NCBI GenBank assembly: GCA_937988695.1
Contig: CALKHM010000104.1
Coordinates: 85,400 to 149,399 of the forward strand
DNA from: an uncultured Microbacterium sp.
Lineage (GTDB): Bacteria > Actinomycetota > Actinomycetes > Actinomycetales > Microbacteriaceae
Direction of reading: 5' to 3'
DNA length: 64,000 nt
Shown: piece after piece, positions 63,816 through 64,000 of the stretch
Numbering within the stretch: position 1 is the first letter of the stretch
Layout: every line of letters starts with the position of its first letter
Made by a program: the position numbers and the translations under genes
Notes under the pieces: model-generated
Database searches by the model: none
Seen by the model: only the letters and a program-made list of their open reading frames with translations
Told to the model about the DNA's origin: nothing

Positions 63816-64000
63816 GTGGTCGTTCACATCGTCGCCGGCTCCGGCGTACTCAGTGACTGGCTCGTGAGTTGGTCAGACGTGTTCGGCGGCCGATCTGGCA
63901 GCTACCAAAACCAACTGCGCTCGCTGTCCGACATGCGGGCGCACGACCGGCGGGCGAACTGGGTAATCGGCCTGACGGTGGACAAGGACGAGATCTCCGG
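63816..64000 (+). CDS. YbjQ/UPF0145-family protein, partial
   Basis: From GTG 63816 (GGGAGG four bases before) the frame reads HIVAGSGVLSDWLVSWSDVF, GGRSGSYQNQLRSLSDM and ANWVIGLTVDKDEIS to the window edge. GGRSGSYQxQL and IGLxVDxDEIS are the YbjQ family core, which forms pentamers and is often noted as a heavy-metal-binding-domain protein. The usual 40-residue start before this point is missing, so the gene may be N-truncated or start further upstream in another frame. The 3' end is outside the window. Confidence 0.72.
   Translation, partial: MVVHIVAGSGVLSDWLVSWSDVFGGRSGSYQNQLRSLSDMRAHDRRANWVIGLTVDKDEIS

Overview
This is a high-GC Gram-negative bacterial window. Outer-membrane factors, RND pumps, lipoproteins and a VirB/Trb secretion apparatus all imply a double membrane. 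Gene style (long GC-rich frames, trb order, metal cassettes) would fit a Gemmatimonadota-like plasmid or integrative element, but that placement is inference. Almost everything looks accessory: a metal/metalloid resistance archipelago (1-37.4 kb), a restriction/plasmid-maintenance/defence-like section (37.5-48.8 kb), and a conjugative type IV secretion operon with its regulators (49-63.5 kb).

Metal section. A truncated FeoB joins a truncated Cd/Zn-type P1B ATPase with an RPC motif. A minus-strand cus-like operon follows (Met-rich secreted protein, OMF, adaptor, CusA with the full Met triad, a membrane protein, a Met-rich lipoprotein). Divergent to it is a plus-strand copper cassette (YHS protein, CopA, cupredoxin). 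Next comes a one-directional merRTPA operon with a textbook 20-bp-spacer MerR promoter, then a second MerR regulator, broken MFS genes, a YPC-type ATPase with HMA domains at both ends, a GDCCVxC protein, a divergent ArsR, an APC-type ATPase with a CadC-like regulator, and a plus-strand czc-like RND operon. After it lie a second copy of the Met-rich lipoprotein, a broken BASS-family transporter, an FTR1 iron permease behind two Fur-like boxes, a broken MerR and a CC-motif protein.

Middle section. A minus-strand cluster carries a duplicated small DNA-binding-like protein, a frameshifted YhcG-family nuclease, a 58-residue protein and a type IIG restriction-methylase. A plus-strand RadC operon ends in a perfect 46-bp palindrome. 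Then follow an integrase remnant, a PD-(D/E)XK-like protein, and a tightly coupled pair: a soluble Ser/Thr kinase and a conserved unknown protein that looks like a TIM barrel, behind a clear inverted-repeat operator. This pair is my best candidate for an undescribed system.

Conjugation section. trbB-C-D-E-J-(exclusion-like lipoprotein)-trbL-F-G-I-traG-traF run on the minus strand with mostly overlapping or near-contiguous genes. Upstream lie small XRE-type regulators, three of which share an unusual C-terminal AP-WM-YAL-G motif. No relaxase, replication gene, rRNA or tRNA was recognised. The window ends inside a YbjQ-family gene.

Several genes (FeoB, MFS, BASS, MerR, YhcG) carry apparent one-base frameshifts, some in or beside G/C runs, so real decay and assembly indels cannot be told apart here.
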